Below are positions 1-7,319 of a stretch of DNA of 37,890 nucleotides, piece by piece (the stretch's first letter is position 1; each line of letters starts with the position of its first letter). The notes beneath the pieces were generated by a model. The model had not been told where the DNA came from and searched no databases. It saw only the letters and a program-made list of their open reading frames with translations. The translations under genes and the position numbers were made by a program. This DNA comes from Planctomycetota bacterium (GTDB lineage: Bacteria > Planctomycetota > Phycisphaerae > UBA1845), in the NCBI GenBank assembly GCA_030616775.1, contig JAUWWQ010000042.1:1-37890 (forward strand), read 5' to 3'.

Positions 1-1
1 A

Positions 2-250
2 GAGCTCGTCCGTGAGCAGTGGCTTGGCCATTGGTTCGTCCTCCATGACAACCAAGGAATCGAAATCGCTGCGCACTCATCGGTTCACCTGCTCATCGAA
101 CATGACGTTTTGTTAGACGGTCTAAGGGAAATCGGAGCGCTAGCGTCCAACGAGAATCTCGAAGTTTACTACTCTGACAAGAACGCAGACGACCGATTTC
201 GGTGGCGAGTACAGTGGGCTGTCGTCGGACCCCAAGTCGTCCGTCCTTAG
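2..250 (+). CDS. 3' end of an unknown protein (5' truncated by window edge)
   Basis: An open frame runs from base 2 to a TAG at 248-250, giving 82 residues with no start inside the window. The composition looks like a real soluble protein (for example GHWFVLHDNQGIEIAAHSS, then EVYYSDKNADDRFRWRVQW), with alternating hydrophobic and charged residues and no low complexity. I do not recognise the family. Its stop lies about 100 bases before an attC-like structure at 348-425, the normal layout of an integron gene cassette (an ORF followed closely by its attC), so it may be a cassette gene; that is inference. No integrase gene is visible. Confidence 0.6.
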   Translation, partial: ELVREQWLGHWFVLHDNQGIEIAAHSSVHLLIEHDVLLDGLREIGALASNENLEVYYSDKNADDRFRWRVQWAVVGPQVVRP

Positions 251-347
251 CTTGGCAACTTTTCAGAGCCTCCCCCTGTCAAGCGCTTCGTGGTGCGGTG
301 TCTAGTCAGCAACACTTTAACTTTTTGAGGAATGGCCATCGTTTCTC

Positions 348-425
348 GTCTAACCATGGGTTCAAGTTGACCGGCTACCGCGCCGCTTCGCTCTGCGGTA
401 GCCGGCAACTTAGCCCAAACGTTCC
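348..425 (+). other. attC-like recombination site (integron cassette end)
   Basis: The segment begins with GTCTAAC (348-354), a good R'' box (RYYYAAC), and ends in AAACGTT (417-423), where an R' core would be. Between them GGGTTCAAGTTG (358-369) pairs imperfectly with CAACTTAGCCC (406-416), leaving one extrahelical base, as in attC L boxes. The inner stem is a perfect 11-bp pair, CCGGCTACCGC (371-381) with GCGGTAGCCGG (395-405). Length (about 78 bp) and layout match known attC sites, including the GTTCAAG part of the L'' box seen in aadA cassettes. The R' box is incomplete: after GTT the sequence becomes the transposase remnant (CCCGG), not RRRY. It was probably disrupted or recombined there. 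Confidence 0.6.
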
Positions 426-625
426 CGGCGCCCGTAGGTCTCGCTCACTCCCGGCGCGTCGGGATTCAGGTCGAGGATCAGCTTGTCTGGGGAGCAGCCT
501 TGGCCAGCGCGATCAATCCACTTCCCCGGCACGTCCATCAAGGACCTCAGGTTCTGCCGGGTGGTCAGCATCTCCGTCTCGAACCAGATCAGTTCGCCCG
601 GTCGCCTTCGGCGGACCAACGACAT
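421..625 (-). pseudogene. IS1380-family transposase fragment (copy 1)
   Basis: Read on the minus strand this encodes LIWFETEMLTTRQNLRSLMD, then GKWIDRAGQG, then KLILDLN and SETYGRRER. This resembles the IS1380 transposase segment around the first catalytic Asp (family pattern: F-E-T-E-L, W-I-D-R, L-I-L-D-x-D-S-S-V-S-E-T-Y-G). Only about 65 residues survive of a protein usually around 450 residues long. Homology to two other fragments in this window (2403-2458 and 37441-37659) stops at the same CGTTCCCGG sequence, here fused to the GTT of the attC-like site. It cannot be functional. Confidence 0.7.
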
Positions 626-646
626 GCCCTACCAAATCACCCGACT

Positions 647-877
647 TCACGGTAACAAGTCTCGTGGGCGGACGCCCAGCGCTTTGGCAAGCTTGGCGAT
701 GTTCTCGACTCCGACATTTCGCTCTCCTCGCTCCACGCCGCCAATATAGTTGCGATGTAGACCTGATCGAAAACCCAACTTCTCCTGCGACCACCCTTTC
801 TCTTCCCTGAGTCTACGGACGCGGTAGCCCACTTCGGTCTTGATATTCTTCGATTTCATCCTTGACATCACACTCAT
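647..877 (-). CDS. XRE-family helix-turn-helix regulator
   Basis: A 76-residue single-domain DNA-binding protein. Residues about 17-74 form a Cro/C1-type HTH: RVRRLREEKGWSQEKLG (helices 1-2), LHRNYIGGVERGERN (recognition helix and turn), and NIAKLAKALGVRPRDLL (the typical C-terminal helix). Such small XRE proteins are usually repressors of a neighbouring or own promoter, often in toxin-antitoxin, restriction or mobile loci. The first ATG (877) lies inside one arm of a perfect inverted repeat and has no Shine-Dalgarno sequence, so the mRNA may be leaderless or translation may start at Met4 or Met7. It is divergent from the coupled gene pair at 1167-2251. Confidence 0.85.
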   Translation of the reverse strand: MSVMSRMKSKNIKTEVGYRVRRLREEKGWSQEKLGFRSGLHRNYIGGVERGERNVGVENIAKLAKALGVRPRDLLP

Positions 878-912
878 GGGTGGTACTATTGGCTACACAC
901 TATGAGTGTGAT
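867..912. promoter_or_regulatory. Perfect 11-bp inverted repeat at the XRE start, likely operator
   Basis: ATCACACTCAT (867-877) is the exact reverse complement of ATGAGTGTGAT (902-912), with arm centres 35 bp apart. One arm contains the XRE start codon and the other lies immediately upstream of it. Spaced inverted arms around a small regulator's own promoter and start are typical of autorepression by XRE proteins. That the XRE protein binds here is inference. No convincing -35/-10 pair was identified between the arms. Confidence 0.5.
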
Positions 913-1009
913 TGCAGATTTGGCGTAAACGGGCACGGCAGCCGTACGCAGACAGTAAGAAACAACGAATCGCAGCCCGTAACCATAGGCGCGATCCGTG
1001 CGCGCGGAC

Positions 1010-1116
1010 GGCACTGGCGGGCGAGCCGCCAGTGGCACCCGGCGGAATGGGGCACCCGGCACTGGCGGGCGAGCCGCCAGTGGCACCCGACTAGTGGCAC
1101 CCGACCAGTGGCACCC
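1010..1116. repeat. Tandem palindromic repeats with GTGGCACCCG units
   Basis: Two 32-bp copies (1010-1041 and 1058-1089) each hold the hairpin CACTGGCGG-GCGAG-CCGCCAGTG followed by GTGGCACCCG. Partial units (GGGGCACCCG, TAGTGGCACCCG, CCAGTGGCACCCG) lie between and after them up to about 1116. The stem arms CACTGGC/GCCAGTG recur at 37355-37377 and, in variant form, at 36910-36984, so this is a dispersed REP-like family, not a one-off. It fills the gap between the XRE gene and the 1167 gene, and no coding is evident here. Confidence 0.75.
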
Positions 1117-1166
1117 GGCGTCCCGACTCAGCCCGGGACGACTCGGATACGAAAGGAGAACGTGCC

Positions 1167-1532
1167 ATGGCCAAACGGCGGAGTATGGGCAAGAAAGAAC
1201 TCGCTAACGCGTGGAAGGCTTTGCCGGAAAGCGATCGACGATTCTTCAGCGCCCTCATCATCCTCTTACAAGCCCTCGGTGACAAGAGGCTCCGCTATCG
1301 TGAGCCGCCTGCGCCGCTACGGCGTACGCTCCACAAGCTTGACCGCACCGCCTTGTTCAGCGTCATCGCCGAGTGCTTGTACCTGTTGCTCGACGCGCCG
1401 ATGTTGGAACGCGTCAAGAAGGTGCATCGCCAGCGCGACGCCAAAAAACGCTTATCTGCCGCCAAGAAGAAGAGTCGAGCCAAAAAAAGGCCCGCGCCAA
1501 AGCGGCGCAAAAGGAAAGGACCATCCAAATGA
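1167..1532 (+). CDS. Small Lys/Arg-rich protein of unknown function
   Basis: A 121-residue protein starting at ATG 1167, with a good ribosome-binding site (AAAGGAG, about 7 bases upstream of the start region). The N-terminal two thirds look like a folded helical domain (ELANAWKALPESDRRFFSAL, then LFSVIAECLYLLLDAP). The last 35 residues are almost all Lys, Arg and Ala (AKKKSRAKKRPAPKRRKRK), suggesting nucleic-acid binding. The TGA stop overlaps the ATG of the next gene (ATGA at 1529-1532), implying translational coupling. I do not recognise the family. Given the coupling and the divergent XRE regulator, a role in a toxin-antitoxin or defence-like module is possible but unproven. Confidence 0.7.
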   Translation: MAKRRSMGKKELANAWKALPESDRRFFSALIILLQALGDKRLRYREPPAPLRRTLHKLDRTALFSVIAECLYLLLDAPMLERVKKVHRQRDAKKRLSAAKKKSRAKKRPAPKRRKRKGPSK

Positions 1533-2251
1533 TTGCATCCGTTTCTTCCAGGTTCAACGGTAGCCATGCCCGCGTCGCGCGATCCCGTTTCGCCCAAGAC
1601 GGACGGCCCAAAGAACAGTGTGAAGCACCCGGGGCCAAACCGTGTTTTGCCCTGTCCACGCTGCTGGTCGACGTGGCCGGTCATGAGGAACTGGACCTCG
1701 ACACGCTGAGCTATCACGTGCGGCAGTCGGACGCGACAGCCGCCGACGGCTATTGGCACGCGTCGATCAACGAGGCCCGTTCGTTTCTCGAGGCTCTGCT
1801 GGTGGGCATGCTGTGTACGGTCTGCGTCGAACCGGCGGACAAGTACCAGAGCACGTCGCGTAACGGCACGCCGTTTCGCTGCTATCGCCGGCGTCTGGTG
1901 GAAGCCGGGTTCCTCGACGCGGATGAAAACGATCTGTTGCAGTACGTGTACAGCGTGGCCAGTGCCAAGGGCAGCCACCACGGCGTGACCGACGAGGCCT
2001 GGACCCGTCTGGCCCGGCGGATGGTCTGGACAGCCGGTCAGTATCTTCTGACGCGGTATGAAGTGTGGAAGTCCGGCGGCATGACGCAGCCTCGGTTCGG
2101 CACGCTGGATCGCGCGAGCCGGTTGGGCCCGTCAGCCATAAGACAATGGGCCGCCCGCGGGCGCGACTGGGCTCTAGGCAGCCGCTTGGCTGCGCATCTT
2201 TTTGGCTGTTCCGTGCAACGGTCCCGCGCGCCGGGATTCACGTCTTCGTAG
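1529..2251 (+). CDS. Unknown protein, tentatively HEPN-like
   Basis: A 240-residue ORF that starts at an ATG overlapping the previous stop (ATGA), with AAGGAAAGGA just upstream. The middle part has the pattern of a helical HEPN-type or abortive-infection C-terminal domain: INEARSFLEALLVGML, later TPFRCYRRRLVEAGFL, then VYSVASAKGSHHGVTDEAW with a conserved-looking GSHHG, and a final helix MVWTAGQYLL. A clean R-x4-6-H motif is not seen, so the HEPN assignment is a weak guess. The last 25 residues (after about 2175) read through a terminator-like hairpin and look unnatural. A frameshift near there could place the original stop at TAG 2175-2177. Confidence 0.55.
   Translation: MIASVSSRFNGSHARVARSRFAQDGRPKEQCEAPGAKPCFALSTLLVDVAGHEELDLDTLSYHVRQSDATAADGYWHASINEARSFLEALLVGMLCTVCVEPADKYQSTSRNGTPFRCYRRRLVEAGFLDADENDLLQYVYSVASAKGSHHGVTDEAWTRLARRMVWTAGQYLLTRYEVWKSGGMTQPRFGTLDRASRLGPSAIRQWAARGRDWALGSRLAAHLFGCSVQRSRAPGFTSS
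2178..2203 (+). terminator. Terminator-like hairpin inside the 3' end of the 1529 gene
   Basis: GCAGCC (2178-2183), loop GCTT and GGCTGC (2188-2193) are followed by GCATCTTTTT, a short stem plus U-run as in intrinsic terminators. It lies 50 bases before the ORF's current stop, which supports the idea that the original gene ended just upstream. Confidence 0.4.
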
Positions 2252-2293
2252 CCCGCCGGACGCCGGTAGACACTTTGTCGCAACATGGCCGGC

Positions 2294-2381
2294 GGGCGGG
2301 TGGTATGCTCCACGCTTGGGTGGGCATGTTTCATGCACCGTGCATATCATGGCCACGAAGACGTGGCCATGCCACACAGCC
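2294..2381 (-). repeat. Composite hairpin repeat, copy A
   Basis: This segment is an inverted, diverged copy of 37679-37766. It contains a perfect 10-bp hairpin CATGGCCACG-AAGA-CGTGGCCATG (2348-2371) and, beyond it, a second small stem from GCTCCACGCTTGGGTGGGC. In both copies the repeat follows an IS1380 transposase fragment after about 20 bases, so fragment and hairpins may have spread together. No coding role is apparent. Confidence 0.7.
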
Positions 2382-2402
2382 ATAGCCACCAGTGATCTTG
2401 GT

Positions 2403-2458
2403 CGTTCCCGGCGTCCGTAGGTCTCGCTGACCGAGCTGTTCAGGTCGAGGATGAGGGC
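2403..2458 (-). pseudogene. IS1380-family transposase fragment (copy 2)
   Basis: On the minus strand this 56-bp stretch reads ALILDLNSSVSETYGRRER, the segment around the first catalytic Asp of IS1380 transposases. It ends at the same CGTTCCCGG point as copies 1 and 3. Upstream coding is lost beyond the heptanucleotide repeats. Confidence 0.6.
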
Positions 2459-2460
2459 TA

Positions 2461-2490
2461 AAGGATGAAGGATGAAGGATGAAGGATGAA
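2461..2490. repeat. Heptanucleotide tandem repeat (AAGGATG)n
   Basis: Four perfect AAGGATG units plus two bases. A 7-bp unit in non-coding DNA is prone to slippage. It directly abuts the transposase remnant, and no gene depends on it in an obvious way. The rest of the gap to dnaE (2491-2915) shows no gene. It holds an inverted repeat TGTGAC/GTCACA (2606-2627) and a direct repeat CAATCGACAAT (2852-2862 and 2866-2876). Confidence 0.8.
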
Positions 2491-2915
2491 TCGGAGATCC
2501 TTGAGCCTACCCATTCGACGGCCCCGGAGGATGTCGGTGAAAGGAGGTTGACGATCATCCGTTACAGCTTCGCCCTAATCGCCCCGCAGCCACCCGTGCG
2601 TCATCTGTGACATTGCGGGAAGTCACAAACCGTTCTTGGGGTGGTGATCATATACCTCGGTCCGTCGGGTGGATTCGACACGCCTGATCGATGGGCAAAG
2701 CCGCCTCACGTTTGACCGTCACGACCGCAATTCAGCATCGCTTTCTCGCCGTCTGGACGCGGCGGTTTCGCGCGGTAACATGAGCATCAGGCGATTGTCG
2801 AAACGGAGATCGGGGATTGCGGATTCGAGCCGGTCCGCTACTCTCAGTCGCCAATCGACAATTTGCAATCGACAATGGTAATCCGGGACAGTTGGGAACG
2901 GAGTCCACGCGTCTT

Positions 2916-5900
2916 ATGCCCGAGCCTTCCTTCGTCCATCTTCACGTTCACACGCACTATAGCCTGCTTGACGGGGCCACGCGCATCAATGCGCTGATCA
3001 ATCGGGCCAAGCAGTTCCACATGCCGGCAGTGGCCATCACCGACCACGGCAATATGTTCGGGGTCATTGAGTTCTACAGGGCTGCATGCAAGGCGGGTAT
3101 AAAACCGATCATCGGCTGTGAAGCATACCTGGCAGCTGGGGATCGCCGGGCCAGGGAGGGCGCCGGAAAGAAGGAGGCGTTTCATCTTCTGCTGCTGGCA
3201 ATGAACCTGGAGGGGTACCAGAACCTCATGCGCCTGGCAAGCATCGGGTACACCGAAGGGTTCTATCGCAAGCCGCGCATCGACAAGGAGGTCCTTCGCG
3301 AGTTGTCCGGCGGCCTGATGTGTACGAGTACCTGTATTAGCGGAGAGATCCCCCAGGCGTTTCTAACAAGAGATCGAGCGGTTGCCGAAGACGTTGCCAA
3401 GACCTATTTGGAGATATTCGGTCCGGACCGTTTCTTCGTCGAGCTGCAGGACCACAACATCCCCGAGCAGCGCATGTTGAACCCGGAGCTGGCGGATATA
3501 GCAAAGCGGCTGGGCGTGGCGACCATCGCCACCAACGACGTGCACTACCTCGAGCCCGACGATGCGGAAGCCCATGACGTGTTGTGCTGCATCAACACGG
3601 GTGCGCTTCTGAGTGAAGAGGACCGGTTCAAGTTTTCTACCGACCAGTTCTATTTCAAGAGCACCGAACAGATGTCGGCTCTGTTCGCCGATTATCCGGA
3701 AGCAATCGAGAACACGCTGCGTGTGGCCGAGCTGTGCAACCTGGAACTCGACCTGTCCAAGCGTCATGCTCCGGTCTTCAAGGTGCCGGCGGATGTCACC
3801 GATGAGTCAGGCCAGCCGCTCGGTGATGCCGCCTACCTGCGTCAACTGGTTTATGCAGGTGCGAAGGAGCGCTACGGCGAGATCACTTCGGAGTTGGGCG
3901 AGCGAATCGACTATGAGCTCGAGGTGATCACAGGCAAAGGGTTTGCGAGTTACTTTCTTATAGTATGGGATTGCGCCAGCTATGCCCGCGGGCACGGCAT
4001 TCCGGTCAGCGCACGAGGCAGCGCTTGCAGCTCGGTCGTGGCCTACTGTCTTCACGTCAGCGATCCCGACCCGATCCGGTACGGACTATACTTTGAGCGA
4101 TTCATGGACCCCGACCGCGATGAGATGCCGGATATTGACCTGGACATCTGCCAAAACGGTCGGGCTCAACTGCTTGACTACGTTCGTGAGAAATACGGGC
4201 ACGTCGCCCAGATCATTACCTTCGGCACGCTCAAGGCAAGGGCGGTGATCAAGGACGTGTCCCGCGTAATGGGTCTTGGTTTTGAGGAGGCCAATAACCT
4301 TACAAAGCTGATCCCCAGCGAGCTGAAGATGACGCTGGACAAGGCGCTGGCCCAGGAGCCCGAACTGAAGAAGCGTTATGAAGCCGATCCGACAATCAAG
4401 CGTATTGTCGACATCGGGCGCAGATTGGAGGGCGTCGCCCGGAATGCCGGCGTGCACGCGGCCGGGGTGGTTGTGGCGGATCAGCCGCTGGTCAACTTTT
4501 TGCCCCTTTACAAAGCCGCCAACACTGAAGCGCTGGTCACGCAGTATGACGGCCCGACCGTCGAGAAGGTGGGTCTGCTCAAAATGGACTTCCTCGGGCT
4601 GCGCACGCTGACCACGCTCGAGCGGGCCAGGCAACTGGCTCAGCGCAGTACGGGCCACAGCATCGACCTGGAACATGTCGATCCAAACGATCCGAAGGTC
4701 TATAGGCTGTTCGCGCGCGGTGACACCAAGGGCATCTTCCAGTTCGAATCCGGCGGGATGCGCGACGTTATCATGCGGATGAAGCCCAACCGGATCGAGG
4801 ATCTGATCGCCGCCAACGCCTTATACCGTCCCGGACCGATGGAGTACATTCCGGAGTACATCGCCCGCAAGCACGGTGCCAAATGGACGACACCACATCC
4901 GATCATGACCGAAGTCCTACAGGAGACCTATGGTATCATGGTCTACCAGGAACAGGTCTCGCGGCTGGTCAATCGGCTCGGCGGGATCGAGCTCAATGCC
5001 GCCTTTCGTCTGGCCAAGGCGATCAGCAAGAAGAAGGCGGAGATGATTGAGGCCATGCGCGAGCCGTTCCTCGAAGGGTGTAACAGGAACGGTGTGAAGC
5101 CCGGCGTGGCCGGGCAGATTTTCGCCGACATTCTCAAGTTCGGCGGCTACGCGTTCAACAAGGCTCATTCAACCGGCTACGCGCTCGTCGCTTACAAGAC
5201 GGCCTGGATGAAGACTTATTTCCCCGTCGAGTTTATGGCCGCCTTGATGACCTTTGAAATGTCCAGCACCGACAAAGTGGCCGAGTACTGCGAGGACTGC
5301 AGGGAAATGGGGATTACGGTCGGCCCGCCCAGCATCAACGCCTCGGAGTTCGATTTTGTGGTCGACGGAGGGCGGGCAACGGCCTTACCTGCAAGAGATG
5401 GCAGTGCCGAGGTGGAGCGCCCACTCCACGGTGAGCACGATCTTCCCATTGATTCCGATCGCGAGCCCGCTTCGATGCCTGCGGGGTCCGGTGCGATCCG
5501 CTTCGGCCTCGGCGCCATCAAAGGTGTTGGGTCGAAGGCTGCCCTGGCAATAGATGAGGAGCGTGAGCGCGGCGGGCCGTATAAGGACCTGTTCGACTTT
5601 TGCGAACGAGTGGACCTGTCGGCGGTCAACCGCGGGTGCCTCGAAGCACTGATATGTTCCGGGGCGTTCGATTGTACGGGCGGAATGCGAAAAGCGCTGA
5701 GCGAGGCGCTCGAAGGTGCGATTAACCTGGGGCAGGCAGCGCAGCGCGATCGACGCAGCGGGCAGATGAGCCTGTTTTGCGGTGATGATGGTCAACCCAC
5801 GCCGGAAGGGCCCGAACCACAGCTTAGCACCGCGGAATGGAGCGAGGCGCAAATGCTGGCCCGCGAAAAGGCTGTGCTCGGCTTTTACATCACCCGCCAT

Positions 5901-6551
5901 CCGCTGGCCAGCCATGAGCGATTGCTGGAAGCATGCGCAACCGCCACAACGGCCGATCTAGCCCGCTACAGGGATGGCGACACTGTTGTTGTCGGTGGGT
6001 TGGTGTCGAGCCTGCGGACGGTGACCGCCCGCGGAGGGCGCAGCGCCGGTCGCAAGCTGGGCATCCTCACGCTTGATGACTTGAAGGGCCGGGTGGAAGC
6101 CATTCTGTTTTCGGACGAGCTGGTCAAATACCGGCCGGTGTTGACCCCCGACGCCCTCGTTTTTCTGGAAGGGGCGGTGGACCGCAAGCGCGAAGAGCCG
6201 TCGCTACGGGTGTCGCGGGTGGTCGTGGCTGTGGAGGCTTTGCAGGCATTCGCCACCGTGCTCTTGCTCAACGTCACCCGAGACACCCCCGTCGAGGATC
6301 TGATTCAGATTCTTCGAGCCCACCGTGGCGGGTGTCGGGTCTACCTGAACGTCGAGACCACCGACGCGATGGTTGCCCAGATCGAGTGCAACCCCTCGAT
6401 GCGCGTCAGTTGCGGAGTGGAACTGATCGACACGTTGGTCCAACTGCTCGGTCTCGGGGCGGTATGTGTTCTAGGGCCAAACCGGAGGGCGATGCCGGTC
6501 CAGGACGTTCGGAATTCCCCTGGCGCAGCAGCCGGTGTGGTGACGCAGTAG
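2916..6551 (+). CDS. dnaE: DNA polymerase III subunit alpha
   Basis: The catalytic subunit of the replicative DNA polymerase, 1211 residues, about the usual DnaE length. The N-terminal PHP domain starts with HLHVHTHYSLLDG (residues 8-20) and continues with ITDHGN. The three catalytic aspartates are visible: PDIDLD (D406, D408) and KMDFLGL (D558), close to E. coli D401, D403 and D555. A tandem helix-hairpin-helix region (GAIKGVG) and an OB-fold (from about residue 1024, VVVGGLVSSLRTV) follow. An upstream in-frame GTG/ATG would add 33 non-conserved residues; ATG 2916 is preferred because the PHP domain begins at once and GGAG lies about 12 bases upstream. An unusual low-complexity insert of about 45 residues sits before GAIRFGLGAIKGVG. 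Confidence 0.97.
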   Translation: MPEPSFVHLHVHTHYSLLDGATRINALINRAKQFHMPAVAITDHGNMFGVIEFYRAACKAGIKPIIGCEAYLAAGDRRAREGAGKKEAFHLLLLAMNLEGYQNLMRLASIGYTEGFYRKPRIDKEVLRELSGGLMCTSTCISGEIPQAFLTRDRAVAEDVAKTYLEIFGPDRFFVELQDHNIPEQRMLNPELADIAKRLGVATIATNDVHYLEPDDAEAHDVLCCINTGALLSEEDRFKFSTDQFYFKSTEQMSALFADYPEAIENTLRVAELCNLELDLSKRHAPVFKVPADVTDESGQPLGDAAYLRQLVYAGAKERYGEITSELGERIDYELEVITGKGFASYFLIVWDCASYARGHGIPVSARGSACSSVVAYCLHVSDPDPIRYGLYFERFMDPDRDEMPDIDLDICQNGRAQLLDYVREKYGHVAQIITFGTLKARAVIKDVSRVMGLGFEEANNLTKLIPSELKMTLDKALAQEPELKKRYEADPTIKRIVDIGRRLEGVARNAGVHAAGVVVADQPLVNFLPLYKAANTEALVTQYDGPTVEKVGLLKMDFLGLRTLTTLERARQLAQRSTGHSIDLEHVDPNDPKVYRLFARGDTKGIFQFESGGMRDVIMRMKPNRIEDLIAANALYRPGPMEYIPEYIARKHGAKWTTPHPIMTEVLQETYGIMVYQEQVSRLVNRLGGIELNAAFRLAKAISKKKAEMIEAMREPFLEGCNRNGVKPGVAGQIFADILKFGGYAFNKAHSTGYALVAYKTAWMKTYFPVEFMAALMTFEMSSTDKVAEYCEDCREMGITVGPPSINASEFDFVVDGGRATALPARDGSAEVERPLHGEHDLPIDSDREPASMPAGSGAIRFGLGAIKGVGSKAALAIDEERERGGPYKDLFDFCERVDLSAVNRGCLEALICSGAFDCTGGMRKALSEALEGAINLGQAAQRDRRSGQMSLFCGDDGQPTPEGPEPQLSTAEWSEAQMLAREKAVLGFYITRHPLASHERLLEACATATTADLARYRDGDTVVVGGLVSSLRTVTARGGRSAGRKLGILTLDDLKGRVEAILFSDELVKYRPVLTPDALVFLEGAVDRKREEPSLRVSRVVVAVEALQAFATVLLLNVTRDTPVEDLIQILRAHRGGCRVYLNVETTDAMVAQIECNPSMRVSCGVELIDTLVQLLGLGAVCVLGPNRRAMPVQDVRNSPGAAAGVVTQ

Positions 6552-6739
6552 GTCCCGTCCCAGCCCAAGCTCGGGCAACTAACGAGTCCGGCACCGATTC
6601 CATTCCTTCTTTATAGGGCCGTTCAGCAAAAAGCGGTAGGATTAGACTCCGAAACCGGGGCGTTGCAGGCATACCCGCGGGAATAGCTCGAATATTCTCC
6701 TGGATTGACAGGTGGGTGGGCGGTCCAACGTCTATTTGA

Positions 6740-7315
6740 GTGATCATGGCCATGGCCCAGCAGGAAGGCTTCGACGCAGAGGAGCCTGTAATTGAGGCGA
6801 TCCGCGCCGGCGACCGGTATGCCTTCGGGGAGTTTGTGCGGCGCCACAACCGCTGGGTCTTTGGCGTGATCTATGGCGTGCTGGGTGAACATGACGGCGT
6901 GGAGGACGTCGCCCAGCAGGCCTGGACGGCTGTCTGGCGGCGAGCCGGGGAACTGCGCGATGTGAAGCGTTGGCGGCCCTGGCTTTACCGGCTGACCCGC
7001 AACGCGGCCATCGACGCCGGTCGAGACGTGACCCGACGGCGCAGCCGCGTGCAGGTGATTGCCAAGGATGGGCAGGCAACGTCCGACGACACACCGGATT
7101 GCCACCTGGGCGGGCACGAGCAGCATGGTGAGGTGCTGGCGGCGGTTCAGGCGTTGCCGGCCCTGTACCGCGAGCCGTTCGTCTTGCGACATCTAAACGG
7201 ATGGAGCTACCGCGAGATTGCCGAGGTGATGGGGATGCCGATCGACTCCGTGGAGACGCGGCTGGTACGGGCCCGACGATTGCTGCGGGATTGTCTTAGA
7301 GACAAGGTACTGTAG
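6740..7315 (+). CDS. ECF-family RNA polymerase sigma factor
   Basis: A 191-residue sigma-70 family regulator with region 2 at about residues 17-85 (FGEFVRRHNRWVFGVIYGVL, then VEDVAQQAWTAVWRR, WRPWLYRLTRNAAID) and region 4 at about 138-187 (ALPALYREPFVLRHLNGWSY, REIAEVMGMPIDSVETRL). No region 1.1 or 3 is present, which is normal for ECF factors. The start may be any of three nearby Met codons (6740, 6746, 6752), and no strong ribosome-binding site separates them. The next gene, four bases after the stop, is a membrane protein with an anti-sigma layout, so this is probably a membrane-controlled sigma/anti-sigma pair that also governs the exported PDZ protein behind it (inference). Confidence 0.93.
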   Translation: MIMAMAQQEGFDAEEPVIEAIRAGDRYAFGEFVRRHNRWVFGVIYGVLGEHDGVEDVAQQAWTAVWRRAGELRDVKRWRPWLYRLTRNAAIDAGRDVTRRRSRVQVIAKDGQATSDDTPDCHLGGHEQHGEVLAAVQALPALYREPFVLRHLNGWSYREIAEVMGMPIDSVETRLVRARRLLRDCLRDKVL

Positions 7316-7319
7316 ATCG

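Noticed and set aside
202-810. Long plus-strand open frame of 202 codons
   Set aside because: It overlaps the attC-like site, the transposase remnant and the XRE gene on the other strand, and its Ser/Arg-rich translation looks like an out-of-frame shadow.
2606-2627. TGTGAC/GTCACA inverted repeat as a CRP/FNR-type site
   Set aside because: The spacing between the half-sites is 10 to 12 bases, not the 4 to 6 needed, so it is reported only as an inverted repeat.
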